Of a stretch of DNA of 64,000 bases, positions 42,891 through 54,647 are shown piece after piece (the stretch's first letter is position 1; every line of letters starts with the position of its first letter). The stretch is from Apoda limacodes. Its lineage: Eukaryota; Arthropoda; Insecta; Lepidoptera; Limacodidae. The notes beneath the pieces are model-generated. The model was given only the letters and a program-made list of their open reading frames with translations, did no database searches and was not told the DNA's origin. The DNA is taken from positions 4,092,001 through 4,156,000 of the forward strand of contig OX291551.1 of NCBI GenBank assembly GCA_946406115.1, written 5' to 3'. A program made the position numbers and the translations under genes.

Positions 42891-42992
42891 AGTTACCGGT
42901 GTTACCGGCCAGCTGGTTCATTCACCGGACAAACAGGTCGCTGGGACAGTACAACCTGTCCGGACCACCTGAAGTGGCCAACACCGGTTACT
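42891..42992. repeat. GC-rich inverted repeat (hairpin) of about 100 nt
   Basis: AGTTACCGGTGTT (42891-42903) pairs with AACACCGGTTACT (42980-42992) with one mismatch, and a second, inner pair involves ACCGGACAaACAGG and CCTGTCCGGACC. It stands out from AT-rich flanks. Confidence 0.6.
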
Positions 42993-43797
42993 GCCCGCAA
43001 ACCACAACTTAACATTTGTCGAGCAACTGATGGCTGCATAGTGTCTGTGCAATATTACTTACGAAACTAAAGACACAATAAATGTATAATGGAAATAAGA
43101 ATACACAAATGGCATCAAGAAGAGTAATTAAGTGTATATTCTTTGATTACGGTCCTTCCTCCTTCTATGTTCGATGTAGAAGTCTAAAGTCTTAAGACGT
43201 AAGCCTCAAATATAGGTATATATAATAGATAGAGAGATCTAGAATAAATCGTTAAGCTGGAAAATTCTGATAGTCAAATGGTCACTAGCTCGACAACCGC
43301 TCCCAATTCACACTTGGCAAGCCCTGCTTACTATGGCCTGTGCCCTTGTTGCGAAAACAAACAGTGGCCAAGGCAACAACCTAAGAATACTCTAGTTTCT
43401 TTGCTAGAACACACTATTCGCCTTGCTCAGGCTGTGACAAGAAAATCATGGTTGTACATACAACGATGTTGTCACACTACTCTATACGTAACGAATACTA
43501 AATATTCCATGATATGTATGAAGCAATACCCTATAAATAAATGTGTATCGATAAAAATCAAGTAATACGTGCTTGAAAATTAAATTAGCGTCTACTGCTG
43601 CAAAAAAAAAGGTGGACATAGAATTTCGATATCGCATCGTAAAAACGAGTTATTTTCCAATTGAACTCGATCTTCATCAGTTTGCAAGAGAAACAAATAT
43701 GTATTTTGTAAACTATCTTATATCATCACGAATGTCATTAATAACTCTGTCAAAACAAGTACAGATAACAATCAGTATGGTCTGTGAATCAGATCAT
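42993..43797. other. No gene seen
   Basis: Two chance frames (43278-43565 and 43573-43818) show no recognisable peptide or splice signals. Confidence 0.35.
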
Positions 43798-45345
43798 TTT
43801 TTTTTTTTTTTTTTTTAATACCACTAAGGTGGCAAACAAGCCTACGGTCCGCCTGATGGTAAGCGGTCACCGTAGCCTATGGACGCTTGCAACACCAGGG
43901 GCATCACTCGCGCGTTGCCGACCCTTCAGAAATCTAATAACTTCTTTTTTGAAGAACCCCATACTGTAGTCCTTAGAGAAAACCTTGGCAGGGAGCTCAT
44001 TCCACAACCCAAGGGTTCGCGGGAGGAAGTTTCTCTGAAACCGCACTGTTCGCGACCATTTTGGTTCCAAAGTGTGAGAATGAATTCCCTGTCGATGGCG
44101 AGCGGTGCGATGGTAGAAAGTAGCCGTGGGCATCATTTCGAACAATTCCTCAGAACACAATCCATTGTACAAGCGGTAGAACACACACAGGGAGGCAAAG
44201 TCTCTCCTCAAACTTAAGGGCTCAATACCGCAAGTGAGTTTGGGATCGTCGACAATTCTCACAGCCCGTCGTTGAACCGAGTCAAAAGGGCCAAGCTGGT
44301 ATCCGGGTGCACCCGCCCAGAGATGGCAGCAGTACTCCATATGGGGCCGGACTTGCGACTTGTAAAGTAGCAACCTTTGCCCCGACGTGAAGTACTGCTT
44401 CGCTCTGTTGAGTACACCAAGTTTTTTGGACGCCAGCTTTACCTTGTCTAGCAAATGATCTCGGAACTGAACATCGCTGGAGATGTCAACGCCAAGGATC
44501 CCAATGCTCTTAGAGATGGAGAGGGGAGTGTTCTGGAATTGTGGGACTACAGTGAATGGGGTTTTCTTAGCGGTGAACGCGCAGACTTGTGTCTTTGAAG
44601 GGTTGAATCGGACCAAGTTTTCCCGTCCCCAGTCAGAGATCTTGGACAGACCGATCTCGATTTGAGACACAAGTTCTTCACGCTTTTCTTCCACAACGGA
44701 ACGTGGGATGCTTGCACGGCCCGTGTAATAAGCGTCTCCAGTACTGTCATCTGCATAGCAATGTATGTTGTTGATGTCCAACATATCATTGATGTGCAGT
44801 AGAAACAGCGTAGGAGACAGCACAGAGCCTTGCGGGACACCAGCATTTATGTCCATGCTATCAGAGCAACTACCGTCAACTACGGCTCGTATGCTTCTGT
44901 CGGACAAAAAGCTAGCCACCCATTTGCACAAACCCTCGGGCACTCCGTAAGAAGGCAACTTCGATAGAAGAGCCCGGTGCCAGACCCGATCGAACGCCTT
45001 CGCTATGTCTAGGCTACATGCCAATGCCTCCCCCTGACTCTCAATGGCTAGTGCCCATCGGTGTGTGAGATACACTAGAAGGTCACCAGTTGAGCGACCG
45101 TGGCGAAAGCCATATTGACGGTCACTGATCAGGTCGTGTTTTTCTAGGTATCTCAAAAGCTGTGTGTTGATCACACGCTCCATCACCTTGGAGAGGAGAG
45201 AGGTTATAGCGATAGGCCTGTAATTCGATGGATCTGATTTATCGCCCTTTTTGGGCACCGGGTGCACATTTGCAGTCTTCCATGAAGACGGAAATTGCCT
45301 AGTGTGGTAGGAAAGCGTGAAGAGGCATGTTGAGATAAACAAACA
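43798..45345 (-). mobile_element. Jockey-like LINE, copy B, 5'-truncated
   Basis: Longest copy of this family here, with poly(A) (T run at 43798-43816 on plus), conserved 3' UTR and open frame. Begins near 45345 inside the RT domain. Confidence 0.9.
43867..45342 (-). pseudogene. Jockey-like reverse transcriptase, intact frame lacking N-terminus (copy B)
   Basis: 491 codons with no stop, starting without an ATG in the RT fingers. Motifs in order: RQFPSSWKTANVHPVPKKGD, NYRPIAITSLLSKVMERVI, QYGFRHGRSTGDLL, SLDIAKAFDRVWH, AGVPQGSVLSPTLFLLHIND, YADD at residues 196-199, FNPSKTQVCAF, LGVDIS, then the C-terminal block ending GVASVHRLR. It would copy LINE RNA at a nicked target if complete. Endonuclease and ORF1 are missing, so the copy is dead on arrival although its frame is undamaged. 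Jockey-superfamily assignment rests on these motifs; the exact clade is not resolved. Confidence 0.88.
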
Positions 45346-45479
45346 AACTATTCATCAGACGGACACTCATTATCAGTTACATTTTGCAACTCTGCTGATT
45401 TTGCAAGCATTGAGCAAATTAATTTTTATCTGAACTTTGATAAATATGACCGTTTATAAATCATGATGATTATATAGCT

Positions 45480-45770
45480 GTCGGTGGTGGCCTAGTAGTT
45501 TAGATGGTGTCTTGCGTAGCGGATGTTCCAGTCAGACATGTACCAATGAATCTTTTTCTTAATTTCTCAAGTTTATTGATTGATTGTTAACACGACGGTC
45601 TTTTCGATGAAGGTAAATAAGTTAAGGAAATCTGCATACGTCAAAAAAAGATATGTACGTGAAGTATACAATCCGCACTGGGCCCGCCGCGTGATGGACT
45701 ATGGCCCAAATCGTTCTCGTCTAAGGTGAGGATGGGTGGTGTCCCAATATGAACTGATAGTGATATACCT
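45480..45770 (+). mobile_element. tRNA-derived SINE
   Basis: TGGCCTAGTAG at 45488-45498 is an A box. The B-box region is eroded near 45520. The body has AATCCGCACTGGGCCCG and GATGGACTATGGCCC followed by a GGTGAGGATGGGTGGTGTCC segment, as in widespread lepidopteran SINEs. Ends near 45770. Confidence 0.7.
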
Positions 45771-45814
45771 AGCACGATTCCGGGACCATGCCTTTAATTA
45801 TGTTACAAGGTAAG

Positions 45815-45925
45815 GCAACGCGCGAGTGTTGCCCATGGTGTTGCAAGCGTCCGTAGGCTGCGATGACCGCTTACCATCAGGCAGACCGTAAGCTTGTTTG
45901 CCAACTTAGTGGTATTAAAGAAAAT
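45815..45925 (+). mobile_element. Tail-only copy of the jockey-like LINE
   Basis: GGCAACGCGCGAGTGTTGCC, GTGTTGCAAGCGTCCGTAGG, GACCGCTTACCATCAGGCAG through TTAGTGGTATTAAAGAAAAT. Holds only the last 12-15 codons, 3' UTR and a short A-rich end. Confidence 0.75.
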
Positions 45926-46239
45926 GGAACTTAAGTACGAAGTGAATTCGATCTTAAAAGTAGGAATAAAGTCGGAAATAACAATAGTTAAATATAATTG
46001 CTTAGCGATTCACTTTACAGCTTGCTGTCTGTAATTAAATTATTTAGGAGATTAAATAGAATATCCGTTACAAACTTTTATACATTATTAAATAAAATAA
46101 TTGCCTTGAGAATTAGAACAAAACTAAATTATATCATTAACGCTGCTTCATCGGAAGTTTAAATCAAATATAACAGACAAATTAGCGCTGTACCTACCTG
46201 ATTGGGAAAGTGCTGCATTATCCAACAGTGAAAACCACT

Positions 46240-46938
46240 AAGTCAATTATTTCCATAGGAAAAACTACGGATATTATAGTCGCAGTTAATTTTTTTTTTC
46301 AAATTAGGTTGAGCCCTGAGGGACTCCCATAGTGACTGGTCGAGTGCTTTACCTCTAATACCATAGTGATGTAGCTTCCTGATAAGATTTTCATGTTCGA
46401 TACAGTGAAATAGGTTAATCACAAAACACTTCAAGAGCATCATGCGAATCCTTCCAGGCTTCAAATATATTTTTAATAGTGCCACTCCTGCATCGGTTGT
46501 GGAACGGCCTTTCATAAAGCCAAACTGTTCACATATAATCATTTCACATAGTATGATTTTTCATAAACTTTACTGAGTACAGATAGTATTGAAATAGGCC
46601 GAAAATTATAAGGATCTGTTGATCTACCTGATTTAAAAAGAGGTATAACTTTCATCTCATCAGGAAACACACCACTATCAGCACAACTATTAAAAATTAT
46701 GGCTAAGGGTTGTGCTATAACATGAATTATTGAGTTTTTTAGTTTTGACAGAAAGTCCCCAAAGGTCTGTCGTGTTTTTTTATTTCTAAAGTTTTAAATG
46801 TATATATGATATCCGTAGGACTAATGTTTTTAAATACAAAGGGAACTGCACATTCAGCAAAATTAGTTTTTATTCATTTTTCTGCTAAAATTGGACTTGA
46901 GTTTAGATGTTCAGTTGTTTTGAACGGAATATTGTTAA
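46240..46938 (-). pseudogene. Degenerate LINE reverse transcriptase with internal deletion
   Basis: In minus sense: SPTDIIYTFKTLEIKKTRQT, FGDFLSKLKNSIIHVIAQPL, AIIFNSCADSGVFPDEMKVI, PLFKSGRSTDPYNFRPISIL, SVLSKVYEK, then QFGFMKGRSTTDAG, LFHCIEHENLIRKLHHYGIR and, shifted, VTMGVPQGST. The part between YGIRGKALD and GVPQGST is missing, and the catalytic YADD core is beyond the end. The family differs from the jockey-like copies at 44 and 55 kb (GIxGxALxW and KLHHYGIRG style). Its upstream end abuts the repeat starting at 46944. Confidence 0.8.
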
Positions 46939-46943
46939 AAAAA

Positions 46944-47310
46944 AAAAAACGGGTTGCACTCCGGGAGTGCCGGCAGAAGTGAAAACATACTCGCTATTTA
47001 CTTCCCATCACTTCTTATCCATATTTATTTATTAAAAATAATAACTTTTGTTTATTTACTTTTTTGACGTTGTATATTTGACAGCTCAATCGGTCATAGA
47101 ATTAAAATCCCATATCCAACCTCCCTGTACTACTCATGATCGCCATATACTAAAAATAAAAACTAACCTAATTTAAATAAAGGTCACGTGTCCTAACGCG
47201 AGTGACATCTTACGAATTTTCGATCAGGACACGTGACCTGACGCGAGTTTAACAGTTTTTACCCATCACAAAAAAGTGCACAGCGCCGCTAAAGAAGTTT
47301 TCACTTCAAA
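46944..47310. repeat. Repeat starting CGGGTTGCACTCCGGGAGTG
   Basis: CGGGTTGCACTCCGGGAGTG, CCGGCAGAAGTGAAAAC at the left and GAAGTTTTCACTTC near 47300 form a partial inverted pair. I recognise the left phrase as a frequent lepidopteran repeat but cannot name its class. Between them are two CACGTG-centred inverted blocks (47181-47194, 47226-47239). Confidence 0.55.
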
Positions 47311-48748
47311 AATATTTATGTCTGTTTATTTTTGTTTAATATTTCTAACAGTTCTCTTTTTTTATCGTACCTTTCACTGTATAGTTGATCACAGTTATCC
47401 TTAGAAATCTAAGTCCCTGCAAAGCCAGGTCTCTTTCTAGTCATCATTTCAAGGTTGGTTAAACGTAAAAATGAAGACCAAGGATTAGCTTGACAACGTG
47501 ACGAAAGAGATTGTTTGTTGACAATTTGCTTTTTAATTGGTTACTTTATCCTAAGACTATGTTCTTTTATGAATTTAAAAATGATAAATATTAGTAAAAC
47601 TCACTATCACAACTAAATAATATACAAAATATGATTGAAATATTTACACTTTATAACGGATCAGACGCGGTAACACTTAAAAAAAATTAATGTTATCTAA
47701 CACTTATTTATGTACATTTAAAACACTATTCTAAATATATTATTACTGAAAAACAATTTAAAAAATTACGACAACTTTCGGTCAGCTGTATTTCATGGGT
47801 TGCCATGAAATATGACAGGGAGATGATAAATAATATAGATAGAAACAACATGGAAGCAAGCAGAAGAATCGATTTCATTCTGGAATTTTGAAATAGAAAA
47901 ATGCAATGATCAAGAATAACATAGAATAGAATAGAATAGAAAATAAAAAAACTTAACTAAAAATTCAAAATTATTAATTTACATTTAGAAGATCTCAAAG
48001 CACCTAAAGGATTTCTTTTTGAGAAAGGCAACGAAGAGTAATACATTTTTAACATTTTTTCTCTCTTTCTCTCTCTCTTCGTTACTACTCAAAATTTTCT
48101 CAAAAGAGAAAAGTTTTAGTTGGATGTATTTGTTCCTTTAAAATATTTAACTTGTCTTAATCTTATCACTTGTAGTTCGTATTCTAGAGATGTTTTCTTT
48201 CAAGATTATCTCCGATTTATCTAAATGATAACAGCGGCTCCACCGTGTCCGTGAGTTATAGTCACAGATTCCGATCTAAGCGTGATGTGGCGAAACGTGA
48301 CGGGGAGAAGAGTCACGCCACTAGAGAAGCTGTGCCTTCACGAGGCTTGTATGACTTATGTATGTATGTATTACGAGATGAATTTTTTTGCAGATGATAG
48401 TTGGACCACACTATTGAAATAAAAGTCTCGGCTGCGACACTAATTTAGCAGGAAGTACTCAACCTAAAAAGCCCTTTTTTATGAGTTTGCCATATTTCCA
48501 TCGATTCTGATATAATTTTACCGGTAGATATCTTGTGTAAACTGCTGTAAAGTTTTATACTGGAATAATATAAAAAAAATAAGCTTACCACACACACTGA
48601 GGGTTGAAAAAAATATTTTACGCACTGCATTGTTTGTTATGTCGTTAAATCGGTCTTCAAAAATCCATTCAAAATTTCCTAGTGATATATCATTTAGTTC
48701 GGTAGCAAGTACAGTACGAGATTTTTATTTATATTTGAGAATTTCACA
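47311..48748. other. No gene seen; small hairpin and AGAAT run
   Basis: AT-rich. A perfect hairpin lies at 47789-47812 and an (AGAAT)n run at about 47918-47940. Confidence 0.4.
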
Positions 48749-50339
<1,591 letters not shown>

Positions 50340-50520
50340 TGTTTGAAGACTATTGGAAAGGCAGCGCGTGGGTCGAGCGATGGCGATGGGACAGGGGATC
50401 GATTCCCGCATCACGATCGAAATACATTTACTTTTACAGTGTTTAAACAAAACTAGTGAATTATTGATTTACGTAGGCAAAAATATCTCTTAAGAATATA
50501 TGTATGTAAATGTATCTTTG
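50340..50520 (+). mobile_element. tRNA-derived SINE candidate
   Basis: GGGATCGATTCCCGCATCAC at 50395-50414 holds a B-box-like GATCGATTCCC. GCAGCGCGTGGGTCGAGCGA upstream is at the right distance for an A box but is a poor match. Confidence 0.4.
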
Positions 50521-50539
50521 GCAGACTTTGTTCTGCACT

Positions 50540-51010
50540 TTCCGTTGCAGCGTTTGGTAAACTTCGTCAAGTCTTCAACTTGTCACCTTTACCGCAGAGT
50601 CTAAAGACGAGACGAGTCTCTAAGTACATTATAATCTTCTCTATGGTCCACAAGTTCAAATTTCCACAGCTCACGATAAAGCGAACTATGCATGGAGTGT
50701 CTCTGGGTCAAATCCGAAATGAGGATATCCGGAAGAAAACTAAAGTCATCGAAATAGCTTGTAGAATCAAGAAGCTGAAGTGGCAGTGGGCTCGTCACTG
50801 CATGGCCGATGGAGCAGACGTGTCCTAGAGTAATAGCGTACGGAAGGACGAAGCGCGGAACACTCTCCACTCTAGCCTGGTAAACCAACGATCTTAAGAG
50901 AGTAGACGGTGGTGGCTGTATGCGTAAGGCAGAGGACCGGGAAAAATTACGCGCTATGGAGGAGGTTTATGTCCAGCCATGGACCAATTGAAGGTGATAT
51001 GATGACGCGA
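50540..51010 (+). mobile_element. RTE-type LINE C-terminal region (degenerate)
   Basis: The plus strand is open from about 50549 and reads AAFGKLRQVFNLSPLPQSLK, TRRVSKYIIIF, then LTIKRTMHGVSLGQIRNEDI, RKKTKVIEIACRIKKLKWQW, ARHCMADGADVS and a stop; the rest continues out of frame (MRKAEDREKLRAMEEVYVQ) to a TGATATGATGA end. This is the conserved C-terminus of RTE LINE proteins. Stop and frameshift show decay. Confidence 0.8.
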
Positions 51011-51099
51011 CTAATGCTTGAGGTACCTACGAACTAGCCTACGAACTAAGTACTATCTTTTACCCACAGCTCCATAAAAACAAAAAAAATACAAGAAAT

Positions 51100-51325
51100 A
51101 CTCTACAAATAATCCATTTTTTCTTTTGAGGTAACCCTAAAAATTATACTTCTAATGCCAAAACCCAGAGAGGAAACGGGAAATACGTTTGTATATGGAA
51201 AAGAAGGTTGATATTTCTTCTACCAAATTAGTTTACATGTTTTTCAAATATTCACAACAATTCTCATTCTACGGAACCCTAACTTAATGCGTGTTCAATA
51301 CACACTTGGCTGTTTTTTCTTTACA
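51100..51325 (+). mobile_element. TTGGC-type repeat fragment, subtype with AATGCGTG end
   Basis: GGAAACGGGAAATACGTTTG, TATATGG and later TCTACGGAACCCTAACTTAA, TGCGTG, ACACACTTGGCTG. The inner phrase also appears at 60.67-60.76 kb. Confidence 0.55.
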
Positions 51326-51860
51326 TTTTTTGCACGAATGCTATTTTTGGAAAGATAGGATACTGTCATTTATATGTATCACACAATAGCTGATAACAGA
51401 AACCCACACAATTAACTAACGTTAGCAACACTGCTGCATGCAATGCAACAAAATTATTATCAAAATACACAAAGTAGTCACAGAGTTCCTAGAACCGACA
51501 TTTCTAAGAACAACGGTATATCAGCAAACAAGTTGGTACTGACATAGTGACGCTTCCTGCGCCACTACCGCAGCCGCCGCTACCCACAACACAAACACGC
51601 TGTGCCAGCTATGTTTAAGTTGCATTCAAGTATTTAATTTTAAAGTTTAAGTTGGTAACATCAGACTAGCAGTGTTGCCAGCCACACGTTGCGTACTATC
51701 AGCACATGCATAAATATGATTTATCTATGCGATATTAGCGCCATTTGCATACCCAAAATTAAACTGCAACTTGCATGCCATGTCTCCATCGGTATCATTG
51801 AATAGAACTTTAAAAATACATTCAAGGTTCTTTAGAAACTTCTTATTTTGCGAGGTATTC
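51326..51860. other. No gene seen; GC-richer patch 51540-51610
   Basis: The patch CGCCACTACCGCAGCCGCCG has no open frame or splice context that I can support. Confidence 0.3.
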
Positions 51861-52085
51861 AGTTAGAGGTAAGGTTGGGTAAGAGGCTTCCAAAGTTGAA
51901 AAAATGGTGTCCCCTCCTCTAACTTCTAAACCACGATCTAGAAATCTAAAAAAAAAACCACGATAATAGGCCTTTATAATTCTACCAACGAAAACTGTTT
52001 TCCACTTTAATATCCGTAATAATTCTTATTCTACGGAACCCTAACTCAATGCGTGTAGACAAGCGCTTTGGTTTTTTATTATTCC
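51861..52085 (+). mobile_element. Second TTGGC-type repeat fragment, same subtype
   Basis: Ends TTATTCTACGGAACCCTAAC, TCAATGCGTG, AAGCGCTTTGGTTTTTT, parallel to the fragment ending at 51.32 kb. Confidence 0.5.
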
Positions 52086-52609
52086 GCGTCAAGAAATAAA
52101 AGTTTTTTGGATATTTTTAGACTAAATATTTTTGATATTCGCATCGCAAACCTTTTTAATGTACAAGGCCCGTTATATGAATAGACCAAAAATGGACCCA
52201 TTTGAATCACACCCGCAGTAATGGTAGTTACACCACTTTCAGATTTTGACTCCTAATTTTAGACCTCATTTCTAATACTTCGGCAAATATATAAACACAA
52301 AAGAATAATAAAATTGTTGTAATATAGTTTTTTTACAAAAGAACGTCTTTCATAAGCAAATGGCTTACATTAAGGGGAAAGTATTGAATGGTTGCCAAAT
52401 TGATGAAAATTCAATATTTCTTTTAGTACAAAGAAATAGACTATTATGGTCAGAATATTGACTATGCTAATCATACTTTTGTTAACGTATATAATTAGTA
52501 TGTATAGTCAATTGTATGTATTACTAAGCTTAACATAGGAATAGATATAAAACGGGATTAAATATATTGACAACCAAAAAATACTTCGACACCCTAAGCT
52601 CGTTTACCC

Positions 52610-52910
52610 TAAAAATATACTAAACTTTTACCATTGTATAAGGACTTCATTTACTATGTTCGGGTAAACAATGATTTATCTAGAGTAATTTACTTTTATA
52701 GTATAGCGAGATGTAAAATATTTGGATGACATTCTAAATTAAATTATAGTAAAAATTTTGGTGGTCATTTACTATTTTTAGATTAACCATGATTAGTTTG
52801 GTAATGATTGTTTTAAAAGAATAGCTAGATGTAAATTTTTTTGTTTTAAATTTAACATTAAAATGGGGTTTAATTTTTGGTGATCATTTACTATATTTGG
52901 CAGTAAAAAG
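52610..52910. repeat. Diverged tandem repeat, period about 120 nt
   Basis: ATAGCGAGATGTAAA..GGTGGTCATTTACTATTTTT at 52702-52780 is repeated as ATAGCTAGATGTAAA..GGTGATCATTTACTATATTT at 52822-52900. A third, weaker unit with TTCATTTACTATGTTCGG begins before it. Confidence 0.5.
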
Positions 52911-53099
52911 ATTTTCTCTTGTCGTTATATTACTATATCTGGTGATAAGTTAAACATAAGCCAAATAAAGTGTAGTAGATAAGGCTAAAATATTTTAACA
53001 TTTAATTGAACGACAGTAAATCCATATGTTATTGGAGGAAAAGGATAATGGGGCAAAAATATACTAAATATTGATTGGTTTTTGGCCAAAAAAAACTTT

Positions 53100-53235
53100 A
53101 TTACCACTTTGTGCAAAACACATTACAAAAATGTAACAAATCAATTATAACTAGTTTAATAATTAGCATTTTTGTGCCACTTCCAAATAATTGGATTGTA
53201 ACATTTTTGAAATGTTTTCTGTACAAAGTGGTAAT
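53100..53235. mobile_element. Short MITE, 38-nt inverted ends, TA target
   Basis: ATTACCACTTTGTGCAAAAC, ACATTACAAAAATGTAAC (53100-53137) pairs with 53197-53235 with few mismatches. TA occurs on both sides of TTACC/GGTAA, which fits Tc1/mariner-type insertion. About 136 nt. Confidence 0.8.
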
Positions 53236-53907
53236 AAATACCTAGTATATTCTTTTTGTAACTGCGCTTAAATCATAACATTAAAAAAATGTTTAACATT
53301 ATATATACCGAATTATTTTACATACATTCATGTAAATATATGCTTAACATTATTATGAACCAAATTATTTTACATACATTAATTTAATTATATTTAACCT
53401 ACTCCAGTATTTAATAAATAATATAACACCTACCAGACTGATTGATTTTCATTTTCATATTATTATTTAAACTGTACCAGCCAGTAGTTAGTGGTAGGTA
53501 GGTAGGTACCTAATTACGCACAATCCGAGACATTGAGTGACCCATTAAAAAACAATTTCGTAAATGGTACTTCAGTTCATTTTATTGTCATTTCTGATAA
53601 TGATATATGTTTGTAAAGCTCGGCAAACTTACACGTTCAATTCCGACGGCGCAACAGTCATCTTAGGCGCTACTTTTTGTATGGAACATTATTAGGTCTA
53701 TATTTCGTCGTGTGACTAAATAACTTAGTTTTTCCCGGCTAAACAGTAAAGTTGCTGAATAATGTTTTCTGTATCAATAGTAATATACTAATATTGATGA
53801 GGCCTTATAAATTTGCTCATAAATTTTAATGTGTATCTCTATTTGTTTCTATAAAATGTTTTATTATTAATAATAATGTAAACTTACATTAATAATATTA
53901 AGGCTGT
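53236..53907. other. No gene seen
   Basis: AT-rich non-coding; a short GTAGGTAGGTAGGTACC run near 53495. Confidence 0.35.
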
Positions 53908-54441
53908 GGGGCCGTTCAAATATTACGTAAGCACTATTGGATGACATGGGGGGTAGGGGAGTCCAGATGATGATTACGTCATCGATAGTTATTTACTTTT
54001 TTAAACGACATTCCAAAATCAGATGAAAGTGAGCAGACTCACAACACTGAGCAGCAATCCAAGCAATCCAATGTTATCGAAAACTTAGAATCATGGATTC
54101 GGGTTTCATGGACTGAAGACTGTTAATTTGAATTTAATATGTGTACCAAAAATTTAAAATAAGTTTGTTATGTTCGTAAGATTATAATATTTTTGTCCCT
54201 TACTATATATTGATTACTGCATCAGTAAAATCTAATCTCTATTTTAAATCAATTTTCTTATTTTTAAAATTATAATTATAACATTATAATTATGATATAA
54301 AAAAAATACATTTTTAATTGAAAAATGTTTACGTAAGCATGGGGGGAGGGGGTTAAAGCTTTGCTTACTTTTGCTGACAAGGGGGATGGGGGGGGGTAAA
54401 TAATTGTAATAAATCTGCTTACGTAATATTTGAACGGCCCC
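53908..54441. mobile_element. Inverted-repeat element with exact 26-nt ends
   Basis: GGGGCCGTTCAAATATTACG, TAAGCA at 53908-53933 is exactly inverted at 54416-54441. G-runs lie inside both ends (GGGGGGTAGGGG and GGGATGGGGGGGGG). TGT precedes the left end and follows the right end, a possible 3-nt target duplication. Non-coding, 534 nt. Confidence 0.85.
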
Positions 54442-54647
54442 TGTGCCCTACCCCAGTATGTGGGAGTGGAAATATAAATTATTAGATACATTGTATCAGA
54501 GGCAATGTTGCGGCGATGCGATGCGATGGCGGGGTGTACTGCAAGACTAAAGTAGTTGGCAAAAAGAGTTTTCAAAAAGCCATTATAATGTAACTGTCAC
54601 TAGTTACTTCCTTTTGGGTAAAAGAACTGTGAAAATATACATGCATT

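Noticed and set aside
51530..51610. GC-rich patch as an exon
   Set aside because: Stops occur in the relevant frames near plausible splice sites and no donor/acceptor pair bounds it.
54276..54575. 99-codon minus-strand frame
   Set aside because: Covers the end of an inverted-repeat element with G-runs; no coding signature.
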